Shown: positions 17,374-25,875 of the stretch, piece after piece
How the letters are laid out: each line of letters begins with the position of its first letter
How positions within the stretch are numbered: position 1 is the stretch's first letter
NCBI GenBank assembly: GCA_017533825.1
Contig: JAFWIE010000071.1
Span: 36,227 to 100,226 of the forward strand
Length of the DNA stretch: 64,000 nt
Direction of reading: 5' to 3'
Source: Atopobiaceae bacterium
GTDB taxonomy: Bacteria; Actinomycetota; Coriobacteriia; Coriobacteriales; Atopobiaceae
The notes under the pieces: model-generated
Databases searched by the model: none
Told to the model about the DNA's origin: nothing
What the model saw: the letters and a program-made list of their open reading frames with translations, nothing else
Made by a program: the position numbers and the translations under genes

Positions 17374-18354
17374 TCAGCCAAATCTCTCGCGCAACTCCTC
17401 GAACGACACGTGGCTGTCCAGGTCACGAACGGTCACCCTACCCTCGAGCACCGCAAAGAGGAACGCGGAGATGTTCTCAATCGTCAGGTCGGCCGACTTG
17501 CTGCCATCGCTCTTGTTGAGCGCATACGTGCGTTGGAGTTGCGTGCCAAGCGCACCTGCCGTGAGCAGGAAGTGGTTCTCGAGGCGCTCGGGGTCGGCAA
17601 GGTCGGAGGCAAGCACGCGCGTTGCCACCGAATAGCTGTTGACCAGGACGTTTGACCCACCATCGTCCACCAACACGGTACGCTGCGCGTCGGCCGCAAG
17701 GTCCATGAGAATCTTCCCGCTCTCGGGCTGTTCCTCCTCGCCCTTATAGAGCGCCCCCAAGTCGGCAAGCGCGAGGTCGTAAAGTCGGGTTCCCGGCAGC
17801 ACCCGCATGGGCTCCACCGAGAATGCCGTGGGATACAGCAGATAGCTCGTCCCACCAAGGCTGACTTCGGGCGCATGGAACGTTCCGACCATCACATCAG
17901 TCATCGAGAGCGTATGCGACGCGAACACGCCTCCCACGACGACGCAGTTCTCCAGCTCGATGTCCGTCCCATAGATGCTGCCACCCACATAGCAGTTCTT
18001 GAGCCGTACGGCGCTGGCGTTGATGTCTGCGCCAAAGAGAACGCGTCCGCTCATCACAAACGCCGAGACGGTGTCTCCACTCGCCACCGCCTTGCGGAAG
18101 ATGACCAGCTTCGTGGCCACGTTCTTCACGTGCAATTCCCGGTTTACGTACACCGCGTTTCTGAACTCCGTGGGGCCATCGTCAATCTCGAGCGCCTCGG
18201 CATACACGCCGCCCTCGACGATAACGTTCCCCTGCACGCGCACAGACCGCGAAAGCTCGCTCGAACGCTCAGGCAGAATGCCTCCCCTTACGATGCAATC
18301 TGCTAGGCCCACGAGGTTGTCTTTTCCGACCTGCACTTCCCTGAGTTTCGTCAT
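17374..18354 (-). CDS. Beta-helix (polymer-forming type) protein, last gene of the SPFH operon
   Basis: A 326-residue protein whose first 180 residues are short hydrophobic beta-strand repeats (SVRVQGNVIVEGGVYAE, VRLKNCYVGGSIYGTDIELE, VVGGVFASHTLSMTD), the pattern of right-handed beta-helix, bactofilin-like or acyltransferase-hexapeptide proteins. The rest is a mixed alpha/beta region without a known motif. No signal peptide is present, so it is cytosolic or membrane-associated through partners. It overlaps the preceding gene by ATGA, so translation is coupled. Function unknown; its position suggests a structural or scaffold partner of the coiled-coil proteins upstream. Confidence 0.75.
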   Translation of the reverse strand: MTKLREVQVGKDNLVGLADCIVRGGILPERSSELSRSVRVQGNVIVEGGVYAEALEIDDGPTEFRNAVYVNRELHVKNVATKLVIFRKAVASGDTVSAFVMSGRVLFGADINASAVRLKNCYVGGSIYGTDIELENCVVVGGVFASHTLSMTDVMVGTFHAPEVSLGGTSYLLYPTAFSVEPMRVLPGTRLYDLALADLGALYKGEEEQPESGKILMDLAADAQRTVLVDDGGSNVLVNSYSVATRVLASDLADPERLENHFLLTAGALGTQLQRTYALNKSDGSKSADLTIENISAFLFAVLEGRVTVRDLDSHVSFEELRERFG

Positions 18355-19424
18355 GCGTTCGCTCCATCGCCCTGTCGGTGCGCCTGTCGCGCATCCTTCC
18401 TATACATGCTTGCCATCATCTGAGAAACCCGCTCGTCTCCGCCCTCCGACACATAGCGGTTCAACCGCTGCATGAAGGCCCGGTCAATCGCATCTTGCTC
18501 GGCCTGCGATTCGTACCCGTACGCCAAGGCGGTGTCGGTCCTTCCGTTTTCTTGCGCCGCAACCTGCGAGATGATCGTGCGCTTCACTGTGTCTGCGGAG
18601 GCAAGCCCATTCTGATGCACCACGATGCGCGTACCCTGGCCGCCCAAGTCGTTCTCCACGGCATACATCACCGGCGCGAACAGCACGCCCTGCTCGGGGA
18701 CGTCGTCCATGACGCCCTCGACCTCCCGCGCACAGTCCTCCAGATAGCCGCACACCGTGGCGAGCGCGCCTACCGACTCCGATGCCACACGCTTCGTCCG
18801 CGCAGTTTGCAACTTGAGCTGGGCGACATTAAGATCTGCGTCCTGCATGACGACCGCACCTGCCGACCGCGTTATGGGGCCGTCTATCACCCTTCGCATG
18901 ACCCTCTCGCTCAGCGTGAACGCCGGGCGGTCCAACTCGTGCACCCTGCGGTCCAGCTCGCGATCCAACTCCGCGAAGATGCGCGTATAGCGCGCCTTGA
19001 TGGCCTGATAGTCTGTCTGCATCTGCTCGTGTACCGCGCTGACCCGATTTCCCTCCTCGACGAGCAGGCCCGCAACCGCCTTCATGCGGCCGCTGAACTC
19101 CGAGACCTGTGCCGACATCTCGCTGGCAAGCAGCCTAAAGAACCCCTGCGTCGCATGCTGCGAAATCCGCTCGCCTGCCGCCGTGATCTCGGCGACCTGC
19201 GCCACCTCGGTTGCCGCAATCTCGCCCGCGACCAACGAAAGCGCCGTCTTCGTGCCGTTCACGCTGTCGTCGAACTCCTGCGTTTCCACGTCGATGGTAA
19301 TGCCAATGGGTACGTCTCCCCAATAGTCGAACGTTATGCTTCCGCCGTTCTCGCTCGCGGGGTAGTTCACCGTCTTTGAGCCGGAGTAGTGAACGCTTCC
19401 TGTAAATCGCTTCGAGTAGCTCAC
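18351..19424 (-). CDS. Coiled-coil protein B of the SPFH operon
   Basis: A 357-residue soluble protein of unknown function. It begins with a small beta-rich segment (FTGSVHYSGSKTVNYPASEN) and continues with long helices. Residues about 130-165 hold a block shared with the next-upstream gene product, YQAIKARYTRIFAELDREL then HELDRPA. A later shared block is FAPVMYAVENDLGG. It starts with GTG overlapping the upstream stop (GTGA), so it is translationally coupled. It is clearly paralogous to coiled-coil protein A over most of its length, while the N-terminal beta segment is its own. Confidence 0.75.
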   Translation of the reverse strand: MSYSKRFTGSVHYSGSKTVNYPASENGGSITFDYWGDVPIGITIDVETQEFDDSVNGTKTALSLVAGEIAATEVAQVAEITAAGERISQHATQGFFRLLASEMSAQVSEFSGRMKAVAGLLVEEGNRVSAVHEQMQTDYQAIKARYTRIFAELDRELDRRVHELDRPAFTLSERVMRRVIDGPITRSAGAVVMQDADLNVAQLKLQTARTKRVASESVGALATVCGYLEDCAREVEGVMDDVPEQGVLFAPVMYAVENDLGGQGTRIVVHQNGLASADTVKRTIISQVAAQENGRTDTALAYGYESQAEQDAIDRAFMQRLNRYVSEGGDERVSQMMASMYRKDARQAHRQGDGANA

Positions 19425-20365
19425 TGCGCGCCTCCCGCCCCGACCGAGCTCGCTTCGCCAAAGGACGCGTCAAAGAGACCCGTCATGGTACGCGCGACGC
19501 GCTCGTCCATCCCCGCAGACGAGACCTTGTTGACGAACAACGAGCGCACGGCCTGCAACTCACGATCCCCGGTATCGACCAGCGCATCCTGATGTTGGCG
19601 CACTCCCCGCACGATGGTGGCCTGTGTCTCGGGCTCGAGGCCCTGGGGCGGCGTCACCTCAAGCGAGAAGGACCCTGGCGCAGCAAGGTTCTCTGTTACC
19701 GCATATGCGACGGGGACGAACTCGTACGGCAGGTCGCCCATCCCCGCGTCGGGCTGGGCAGGTTCGAGTATGTCTCGCGTCGTACGGCGGTACTCTGCCG
19801 CCTGACGGCTTCCGATGGCCAATTGCTCGATGGACTCCCGTGCCCGCGACTTCACGTGCGCGTTCGATGCCTTGAGTGCAACACCGGCCGTGTCGGACGT
19901 GAAGTACAGCGTGGAAGGCACGTCGCGACACTGGCGCTCAAACAAGAACTCCGATCGACAATGCGCCAAGTTCATCGCGGGACGATCAAGCTCGCGAACG
20001 CGCTTCTCCAACTCGCGGTTGAGACCCTCGAACACCTTGACGTAACGCGACTTGATGCGGTTGAAGTCCTCGACCATCTGCTGGTGAGTGCGCTCGATGG
20101 ACGACGCCGTCTCCATCATGGAGCCAGCCCTGCTGCTCATGGTGCTCGCGAACTGGGCTATTCTCTGGCTGAGCTTCGAACGTAGAAGCAGATAAAATCC
20201 GCTGTCGATGCTGTCGCAAATCTTATCTGCAGCCTTGCGCTCAGAGGCGATGACTGCAACCTGCATCGCCGTGACCGCTCCTCCCACGAGCTCCACGCTG
20301 TGATTGACCCCACGAATGCTCTCGGCCATGGGGCGAGTGTCCACGGTAAAGTTGAACTCCTCCAT
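19421..20365 (-). CDS. Coiled-coil protein A of the SPFH operon
   Basis: A 314-residue soluble, mostly helical protein of unknown function. FNRIKSRYVKVFEGLNREL followed by RELDRPA and the later FVPVAYAVTENLAAPG align with coiled-coil protein B. The C-terminal MDERVARTMTGLF resembles DERVSQMMASMY in that protein. The start overlaps the preceding stop as TAATG. Two coupled paralogues suggest a hetero-oligomer (inference). Confidence 0.75.
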   Translation of the reverse strand: MEEFNFTVDTRPMAESIRGVNHSVELVGGAVTAMQVAVIASERKAADKICDSIDSGFYLLLRSKLSQRIAQFASTMSSRAGSMMETASSIERTHQQMVEDFNRIKSRYVKVFEGLNRELEKRVRELDRPAMNLAHCRSEFLFERQCRDVPSTLYFTSDTAGVALKASNAHVKSRARESIEQLAIGSRQAAEYRRTTRDILEPAQPDAGMGDLPYEFVPVAYAVTENLAAPGSFSLEVTPPQGLEPETQATIVRGVRQHQDALVDTGDRELQAVRSLFVNKVSSAGMDERVARTMTGLFDASFGEASSVGAGGAQ

Positions 20366-22284
20366 TACTCGCGCACCCCCTCGCCACGAAGCGCCCGAAT
20401 CTCGTTCTCCGCCTGACTGCTCAGGTTGATCCTGAAGTCCTCGTCAAGTTGTTCGCTCACCGTTGGCTCAGGTGGCACGTCGCCGTTTTGGGCGAGATAG
20501 GCGCTCACCGTCGCCAGGCGCAGTCTACGAGCGTCCAGGTTACGCAGATTTGCGGCGGCGCGGGCATTCTCGCGCGCCTGCGTGTCGCGCAACGATGCCT
20601 CGTAGTACTCGACGTGCCCAAACGCCTCGGCACTCTGGTCGATGTCCTCGCGCACGCGCTCCATGAAGCTTGTGAACTCATCCTGCTTGGCGCGCGCCTG
20701 GTTGGTCTGAAGTTGGAATCCCGCAATGACCTCGGCCTGGTTGTGGGCCTCCTCCACCTCCGCGTCGGACATGTTGCCCGTGGCCTTCATCGCCTCGAAC
20801 GCATGGCTTTGCTGCTCGTAGTTGATTCTGCTCTCTACGAACTCCGCATACGCCTCGTTCATGCGCTGAATCAGCTCGTTGGCCTCGCTTCGGTTGCGAC
20901 CAAAGAAGTCATCGGTATCGCGATGCCACTGGTTGAGGTAGTCGGTCTTCTGGTTCTGGATATCCGAGTAGATGCGCAGACGCTCGGTGCGGTTCTCTTG
21001 CATGAGGTTGTCAATCACCGGCATGAGCACCTCGGCGTCCACCTGATGCATGCCGAAGGGCGTCGCCGTGCGCGAGCCGTTGTCGGCCACCCACGCATCG
21101 GCAAACACGTCATAACGAACGCGCGAGCTCTCCTTGAGGGCAAACGGCACGTAATCGCTCACCTCGTCGCTGTAGTTGAACGTCGCTGTGCGGATGCGCT
21201 CGATCTCGGCCGCCTCGAGCGTGGGTGAGTACTGATCGAAAGCCGCCTTGAGCACGCATTGCATGATGTGCGAATTGTACTCGATGAGGGCCGACATGCT
21301 CGCCGTGCGCGAGCGCGAGAGCAGGTCGACGCTTTGTGCGAGCTGCCGCATGACTTCCATGAAGAAGTCCACATCACCGCTGCCATCCTCTGACGACTGT
21401 TGGCTGAGCGTCCCCATGGCCGAGAAGTCGTTGACCTTCCGCTGCACGTCGCGCGCGTCAAAGACGGGAATCATGGGATGACCTGTCGGATCGCTCGTCC
21501 CATACTCCTGCAGCATGCGATAGCGCTCGCTCGAAGGCGCCACCACGGGCAGTTCGACCGAGACGCTGCGACTGTCGCCCACGAGGTAGCGTACGCTGCG
21601 CACCTCGCGATCGATCGTGCCGAGGTAATCGTGCAGGGTGACGTCTTGCAGCGAGGTCGAATAGTCGGAAGTATCCACGAGCTCCACCTCGGTGTTGGAC
21701 TCCACCACGGGCATCTGCTCCAGATGCTCTTGCAGGTCATCCATGGTCGAGCGCAGCTCCTCGGGCTGGTTGACGAGCGTGAGCCTGAACTCCGTGCTGG
21801 GCACATCGCCCGTGTAGTCGACCACATAGCTGCGGTCGCCCGACTTGACCCTTCGTGCTACCGGCACGTACGCAACCCCCATGCGCTCGATGCGGTAGTC
21901 CCTCCGCACGTTCTCCTTGGCGTACCCCAACTCAGCGAGACGCTGATCAATCTGCTGGATCGACGCTTGCGCAGCATTCTCTGCGCGGTATTGTTGGAAG
22001 GCCAGAATTCCACAGACAAGCACTCCCGCGAGGATAAGCGCTGGATGCACAAAGTACAGCAGCAAGGAGGCGACCGCGCCGGCGGCACACCAGATGAGCT
22101 GCTTGTGCGCGGCGTCGCCAGTGGCCACGGCCTGCTGGCGCTCCTGCTCGGTGGCGGCCACCTGTTCCTCGATGGCCTGCTCTTCCGAGACTATCTTCTC
22201 GGCTGCCTGCCGATAGTAGTCAAAGAGAACCTGCGCCTGGTCCTCGTAGATGTCCGCCGAGTCCTCAAATACCTTGCCAGTCAT
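20365..22284 (-). CDS. Large membrane-hairpin coiled-coil protein of the SPFH operon
   Basis: A 639-residue protein. Residues 1-65 are coiled coil rich in Glu/Gln, followed by a two-helix membrane hairpin (about 63-95; LIWCAAGAVASLLLYFVH, LILAGVLVCGILAFQQY). The long remainder is cytosolic, with GVAYVPVARRV (like the VPVAYAV block in the two smaller paralogues), and ends in helices rich in Arg/Glu/Gln. ATG 22284 is chosen for GGAAGGGG just upstream. It is probably the membrane-bound core of the complex made by this operon (inference). Confidence 0.7.
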   Translation of the reverse strand: MTGKVFEDSADIYEDQAQVLFDYYRQAAEKIVSEEQAIEEQVAATEQERQQAVATGDAAHKQLIWCAAGAVASLLLYFVHPALILAGVLVCGILAFQQYRAENAAQASIQQIDQRLAELGYAKENVRRDYRIERMGVAYVPVARRVKSGDRSYVVDYTGDVPSTEFRLTLVNQPEELRSTMDDLQEHLEQMPVVESNTEVELVDTSDYSTSLQDVTLHDYLGTIDREVRSVRYLVGDSRSVSVELPVVAPSSERYRMLQEYGTSDPTGHPMIPVFDARDVQRKVNDFSAMGTLSQQSSEDGSGDVDFFMEVMRQLAQSVDLLSRSRTASMSALIEYNSHIMQCVLKAAFDQYSPTLEAAEIERIRTATFNYSDEVSDYVPFALKESSRVRYDVFADAWVADNGSRTATPFGMHQVDAEVLMPVIDNLMQENRTERLRIYSDIQNQKTDYLNQWHRDTDDFFGRNRSEANELIQRMNEAYAEFVESRINYEQQSHAFEAMKATGNMSDAEVEEAHNQAEVIAGFQLQTNQARAKQDEFTSFMERVREDIDQSAEAFGHVEYYEASLRDTQARENARAAANLRNLDARRLRLATVSAYLAQNGDVPPEPTVSEQLDEDFRINLSSQAENEIRALRGEGVRE

Positions 22285-22337
22285 GGTGTCCCCTTCCAGC
22301 TCTCTGGCATGCATCCGGAGAGCGCCTCCCTCTGTGC

Positions 22338-23078
22338 CTAGTTCAGCATCCTCCTGCGCTGATCGATGACCACAAGCGTGTCGCGCGCTAAGGCGACCTC
22401 GTACTCCGCATGCGTGCCATCGAAGTCGTAGGCACCCAGACGAGCCGTAAGCTCATCGATGTTGGTCGCTATGTGCCTCTCGAGCGCAAGCGCCTCCTCG
22501 GTATGGACCGGAGTGGTATAGCGCAGCTCTTCGGCAATGCGATCGACGAGGGTCACCAGCTCCTTGGCGGTCCCACCCTCCTGCGGATCCAGATACGCGG
22601 CAGCCGTGACCAGCTGGTCCGCCATCGTGCGCAGACGCGTCACCGATGAACGCACGGCCAGCTCCTCATGTGCGACGTCACTGATGTGAGCCTCGGTCTC
22701 GCGTGCGAGGTACAGCGCGATCGCAAGTCCGAACGCCGCCACGAGCTGCACCACCACAAGTAGCTTGAGTGGCGGGTAGGGCATGCTGTTTGTGTAATAC
22801 AGCACCATCAGGGTCACGACGGTGTACGGCACGATAGCGCGCCAGACGATTCCCATGGACGCCACCTTGCCGGCAGCGAGGGCGTCTCTATCCCAGTCCA
22901 TGAGCAACGGCGCAAAGATCACCGCATAGAGCACGATGGCGTCCACGGTCGTAAACAACGCGGCGGACCCGTTGATGGTGCGATACGGCAGGAGCAGGAA
23001 CATGGCGGTAACCAGTATCGCCAAGCCGATGACAAACAAGATGACTCGCAGGGCGAGGGAATGATTGGGGTGAGACAT
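22338..23078 (-). CDS. Four-helix membrane protein of the SPFH operon
   Basis: A 246-residue protein. Four hydrophobic helices lie in residues 8-125 (LRVILFVIGLAILVTAMFLL, LFTTVDAIVLYAVIFAPLL, WRAIVPYTVVTLMVLYY, LLVVVQLVAAFGLAIALYL). They are followed by a 120-residue helical cytosolic tail with no recognised motif. It starts 16 bp after the stop of the SPFH gene and is followed after 53 bp by the large coiled-coil gene. Confidence 0.75.
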   Translation of the reverse strand: MSHPNHSLALRVILFVIGLAILVTAMFLLLPYRTINGSAALFTTVDAIVLYAVIFAPLLMDWDRDALAAGKVASMGIVWRAIVPYTVVTLMVLYYTNSMPYPPLKLLVVVQLVAAFGLAIALYLARETEAHISDVAHEELAVRSSVTRLRTMADQLVTAAAYLDPQEGGTAKELVTLVDRIAEELRYTTPVHTEEALALERHIATNIDELTARLGAYDFDGTHAEYEVALARDTLVVIDQRRRMLN

Positions 23079-23094
23079 GTCCGTCCTCCTTGCG

Positions 23095-24321
23095 CTAGCT
23101 CAGCCGATTGCCGCACTGCGGGCAGAACTTGGCCCCTGGCGCGACGATGGTCCGGCATCGCGGACACGTCGTTTCGTCAAGCGGCGAGCGAGCGGACGCG
23201 AGCGTCGCCCCGCACGTGACGCAGCGATGGGCATTCTGGTGATTGTCGGACCCACACATCGGGCAGGGATTGTACTCGTGCCCACAGTTGGGGCAGAAGC
23301 GCGAGGAGGAGTCGTAGGGACGAGCGCAGTTGGCACAGAACACCTGCTTCCCGCGTGGCCTGCCAGCCGTGGCGCCAGCACCACCGCCGTATCCTTGTGC
23401 TTGCTGGCCCTGTTGCTGGTTCGCTCCGGCACCAAGCCCCGGCCCTGCATTGAACCCCGTCTGTGACGGCTGTTGCATCATGGCCGATCCCATGCCGCCG
23501 CCGCCAAACATACCGCCCATCATCGCCATGCCGAGGATGCCCATATCGCCACCATGGCTCATGGCATTGCTGGCCACGTCAAACGACTGGCGCTGTTGCC
23601 ATGTGTATCCGGCGATGTTCTGGGCGCTCCGGTCGCTCAGCGCCTCGGAAATCTTCTTCCCCTCCGCGCTGCGCGTGTCCACGTCGACGGAGGTGATGTA
23701 GAAGCCCGTGAGCTGCAGTCCGTACTCGGCCCAGAACTCCGACATCGGTTGCCCGATAAACGCACCCAACTGGTCGAGTTGCGAGGCTATCTGCATGATG
23801 CCCACACGGTTTGCCTGCATGAACGACGCAATGACGCTATTCGTCTTGGACGAAAGGGGACCCATGAAGTGATCGGTGAGATTCGCCGACGTGAATTCGC
23901 GCATCGTGCCGATGAGCTTGACGAGGAACTTCTCGGCATCCGTGACCTTGACTCCGTAGCGGCCAGCCGCACACAGCGGCACCATCGTCCCGTAGTCCGG
24001 ATCCATGACGCGCATGGTGGTGGTGCGCCAGTCGATGGTAAGTGGCATGGCCTTGTTCACGAACCATACCTCGGCAAAGAAGGGATTCGTGCCCCCGAAG
24101 GGGATGCCGTACAACCTGCGAAGCAGAGGAAGGTTCTCGGTCGTGAGGCGATGCTTGCCCGGACCGAACTTCCCCAACATCTGCCCCTTGCTAAAGAAGA
24201 CGGCCTCCTGCGACTCGCGCACGATGAGCTGCGTTGCCGTGCTGAGGTTGGACTCAGGAAAACGCCACGCATATACGTCGTTGTTGCTCGGTGACCATTC
24301 CACAACGTCTATAAAAGCCAT
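23095..24321 (-). CDS. SPFH-domain protein with C-terminal zinc ribbons (YdjI-like)
   Basis: A 408-residue protein. Residues 1-215 form the SPFH domain of the YdjI / 'virion core protein' branch: MAFIDVVEW, TQLIVRESQEAVFF, FGPGKHRLTTENLP and FFAEVWFVNKA. A Gly/Gln/Met-rich linker follows, then three Cys-pair ribbons: CANC with CPNCG, CPMCG with CVTCG, and CPRC with CPQCG at the end. In Bacillus, YdjI sits in the pspA operon and localises YdjGH at the membrane. Here it is the first gene of six. ATG 24321 follows AAGGTG; a GTG two codons upstream is possible. Confidence 0.85.
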   Translation of the reverse strand: MAFIDVVEWSPSNNDVYAWRFPESNLSTATQLIVRESQEAVFFSKGQMLGKFGPGKHRLTTENLPLLRRLYGIPFGGTNPFFAEVWFVNKAMPLTIDWRTTTMRVMDPDYGTMVPLCAAGRYGVKVTDAEKFLVKLIGTMREFTSANLTDHFMGPLSSKTNSVIASFMQANRVGIMQIASQLDQLGAFIGQPMSEFWAEYGLQLTGFYITSVDVDTRSAEGKKISEALSDRSAQNIAGYTWQQRQSFDVASNAMSHGGDMGILGMAMMGGMFGGGGMGSAMMQQPSQTGFNAGPGLGAGANQQQGQQAQGYGGGAGATAGRPRGKQVFCANCARPYDSSSRFCPNCGHEYNPCPMCGSDNHQNAHRCVTCGATLASARSPLDETTCPRCRTIVAPGAKFCPQCGNRLS

Positions 24322-24346
24322 AAGCACCTTCTTTCATATAACTTGG

Positions 24347-24357
24347 GCTATGGTACC
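24347..24357 (-). promoter_or_regulatory. Possible promoter motif of the SPFH operon
   Basis: GGTACCATAGC on the minus strand, with a possible -10 TACCAT, lies 26 bp before the SPFH start. The identical 11-mer lies 37 bp before glgP (54377-54387). No good -35 is seen at either site. Confidence 0.3.
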
Positions 24358-24430
24358 ACGCATGGGGGACAACAAATGCGCAATGAGTGCGGGCAGCGGC
24401 GACAGGGGGCATTCGTCCGCCGTCACACGC

Positions 24431-24436
24431 TACAAT
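24431..24436 (+). promoter_or_regulatory. -10-like box of the Rho-N/SAP-like gene
   Basis: TACAAT lies 28 bp before the TTG start at 24465, so a transcript would begin near 24443. This argues against any start further upstream. Confidence 0.45.
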
Positions 24437-24464
24437 GGTCGCACGCCTACGAAAGGAGCCATCC

Positions 24465-25655
24465 TTGGACGAGTTCAACACCATGCTGGAACAAATGCTG
24501 GAGTCGGTCGGGCCTGATGTCATGCTTGACCTCGTGCTCTCGCAAAGCGTCAACGACAAGCCCGCGTTCACGCTTGTCGAGGACCTCTCCCAACTCTCTG
24601 TGCGCGAGTTGCGCGACCTCGCCCATAACGTAGGCCTGACTGGCAGCATTTCCAAGATGAACAAGCGGACGCTTGTCCGCAACATTGTCGACCGCATGAA
24701 CGCGCCAACCGAGTATCTCCTCACCTTGGCACGCACCTTTGGCATCACCTATCTCCAAGACCTGAAGCACCTCTGTGAGGAGAACGGACACATCGCGTTG
24801 CCCGTCGTCGAGTTCGAGTCGCTCAAGCAGATTCCCGCCCCGCACCCGCCCCTCTCGCTGCTCTACTTCTGGAACGACACTCTCCACTGCGTCATGCCCC
24901 AGGAGATCTTAGCCAAGCTCAAGGAGGTGGACTGGGATGAGGAAATCAGGAGCGCGGGGCCGCGCGAGCGCGTCTTGAACTACCTCGACGCCCTGGTGGA
25001 CCTCAGGGGCATCGTGCCACTCCGCGAGGCTATCGACGAGTGCATCACCCACGTGCCTGACCCGCCGGATGCCGAGGAAATCGAGACAACCCTGCTTGCT
25101 GGATCGGATGGCATAAGCTCCGGATTCTCGGTGGCGGTACTCTACGACATGAGATGCCTCGTGCATGGCATCTTGTTCGACCGCATAAAGGACAACGATC
25201 CCGATGAGTTGGACTATGTCGAGGAGCTCTTCGTGGCGCAGGAGGAGTACCCTGCGCACCCCGTCACGGACGAGCTGGTACAGGCCGAGAGCGTGGCGCG
25301 CATGCTATGCAAGCAGGCGCCCGGCAAGGCGCTTACGGCAATCCTAGAGAAGAGCGCGCCCGACGACATGCCCGCAACGCTCTTCGCGACGGGGATACTC
25401 ATCATGCTGGTGGGGATGTCTCGGGAGAGCCAGAGGATGTCTGACCTCATCGACGTCCTCAATCAGTTCGCCATCCAGATCGATGAGTCCGAGGCGGACG
25501 AGTTCATCTCCAACTATGCCCAGCTCATGGCACGCGTCCCTTGCTGGGATCGCAACGGCTGGTCCCTGTACGAGGAGCTGCGTGGGGAAGTCGTGCCCCA
25601 GGAGCGCATCGACGAGGATCTGGCCGATATTCTGCCGTTCGTTCCGCGTTCGTGA
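24465..25655 (+). CDS. Hypothetical protein with a Rho-N/SAP-like segment
   Basis: A 396-residue soluble protein. Residues about 40-80 (LSVRELRDLAHNVGLTGSIS followed by KMNKRTLVRNIVDRM) look like the Rho N-terminal or SAP-type helical motif that binds nucleic acid. The rest is helical and acidic with no recognised domain. The start is TTG 24465, with AAAGGAG 6 nt upstream; the frame is open further upstream but that part lies before the likely promoter. It diverges from the SPFH operon across about 140 bp and ends in a strong hairpin. Function unknown. Confidence 0.65.
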   Translation: MDEFNTMLEQMLESVGPDVMLDLVLSQSVNDKPAFTLVEDLSQLSVRELRDLAHNVGLTGSISKMNKRTLVRNIVDRMNAPTEYLLTLARTFGITYLQDLKHLCEENGHIALPVVEFESLKQIPAPHPPLSLLYFWNDTLHCVMPQEILAKLKEVDWDEEIRSAGPRERVLNYLDALVDLRGIVPLREAIDECITHVPDPPDAEEIETTLLAGSDGISSGFSVAVLYDMRCLVHGILFDRIKDNDPDELDYVEELFVAQEEYPAHPVTDELVQAESVARMLCKQAPGKALTAILEKSAPDDMPATLFATGILIMLVGMSRESQRMSDLIDVLNQFAIQIDESEADEFISNYAQLMARVPCWDRNGWSLYEELRGEVVPQERIDEDLADILPFVPRS

Positions 25656-25659
25656 GTCG

Positions 25660-25695
25660 TGAGTCGGGGCGGACCCGTTGACTCGCCCCGACTCA
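25660..25695. terminator. Bidirectional hairpin
   Basis: TGAGTCGGGGCG (25660-25671) pairs perfectly with CGCCCCGACTCA (25684-25695), 4 bp after the Rho-N/SAP-like gene. It also closes the small minus-strand ORF. Confidence 0.85.
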
Positions 25696-25785
25696 GATGT
25701 CCCAGCTTTCCACAAGGGCGTCGTTCGCGTCGCAACCGTCGTAGCTCATGACGTATGTGCGCAGGTAAGGGATGTTGAAGCCCAT
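25693..25785 (-). CDS. Possible 30-residue small protein
   Basis: A 30-codon frame in the 220-bp gap after mfd. It begins MGFNIPYLRTYVMSYDGC and ends ESWDI, and its stop codon is the last base triplet of the hairpin. A perfect TATAAT (25812-25807, minus strand) places a transcription start about 15 nt before the ATG. There is no Shine-Dalgarno, so translation would be near-leaderless. It could instead be a short RNA or the remnant of a larger gene. Function unknown. Confidence 0.35.
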   Translation of the reverse strand: MGFNIPYLRTYVMSYDGCDANDALVESWDI

Positions 25786-25806
25786 CGCTTGTGCTCAATT
25801 TATGCG

Positions 25807-25812
25807 ATTATA
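25807..25812 (-). promoter_or_regulatory. Perfect -10 box in the mfd downstream gap
   Basis: TATAAT on the minus strand, 22 nt before the small ORF. The -35 region (AGGCAT at 17 bp) is poor. Confidence 0.4.
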
Positions 25813-25875
25813 CCGAATATGCGCACAGCATGCCTTTATGCGTGGTCCGGGCGACGACTCGTTTGACTTGCTCCG

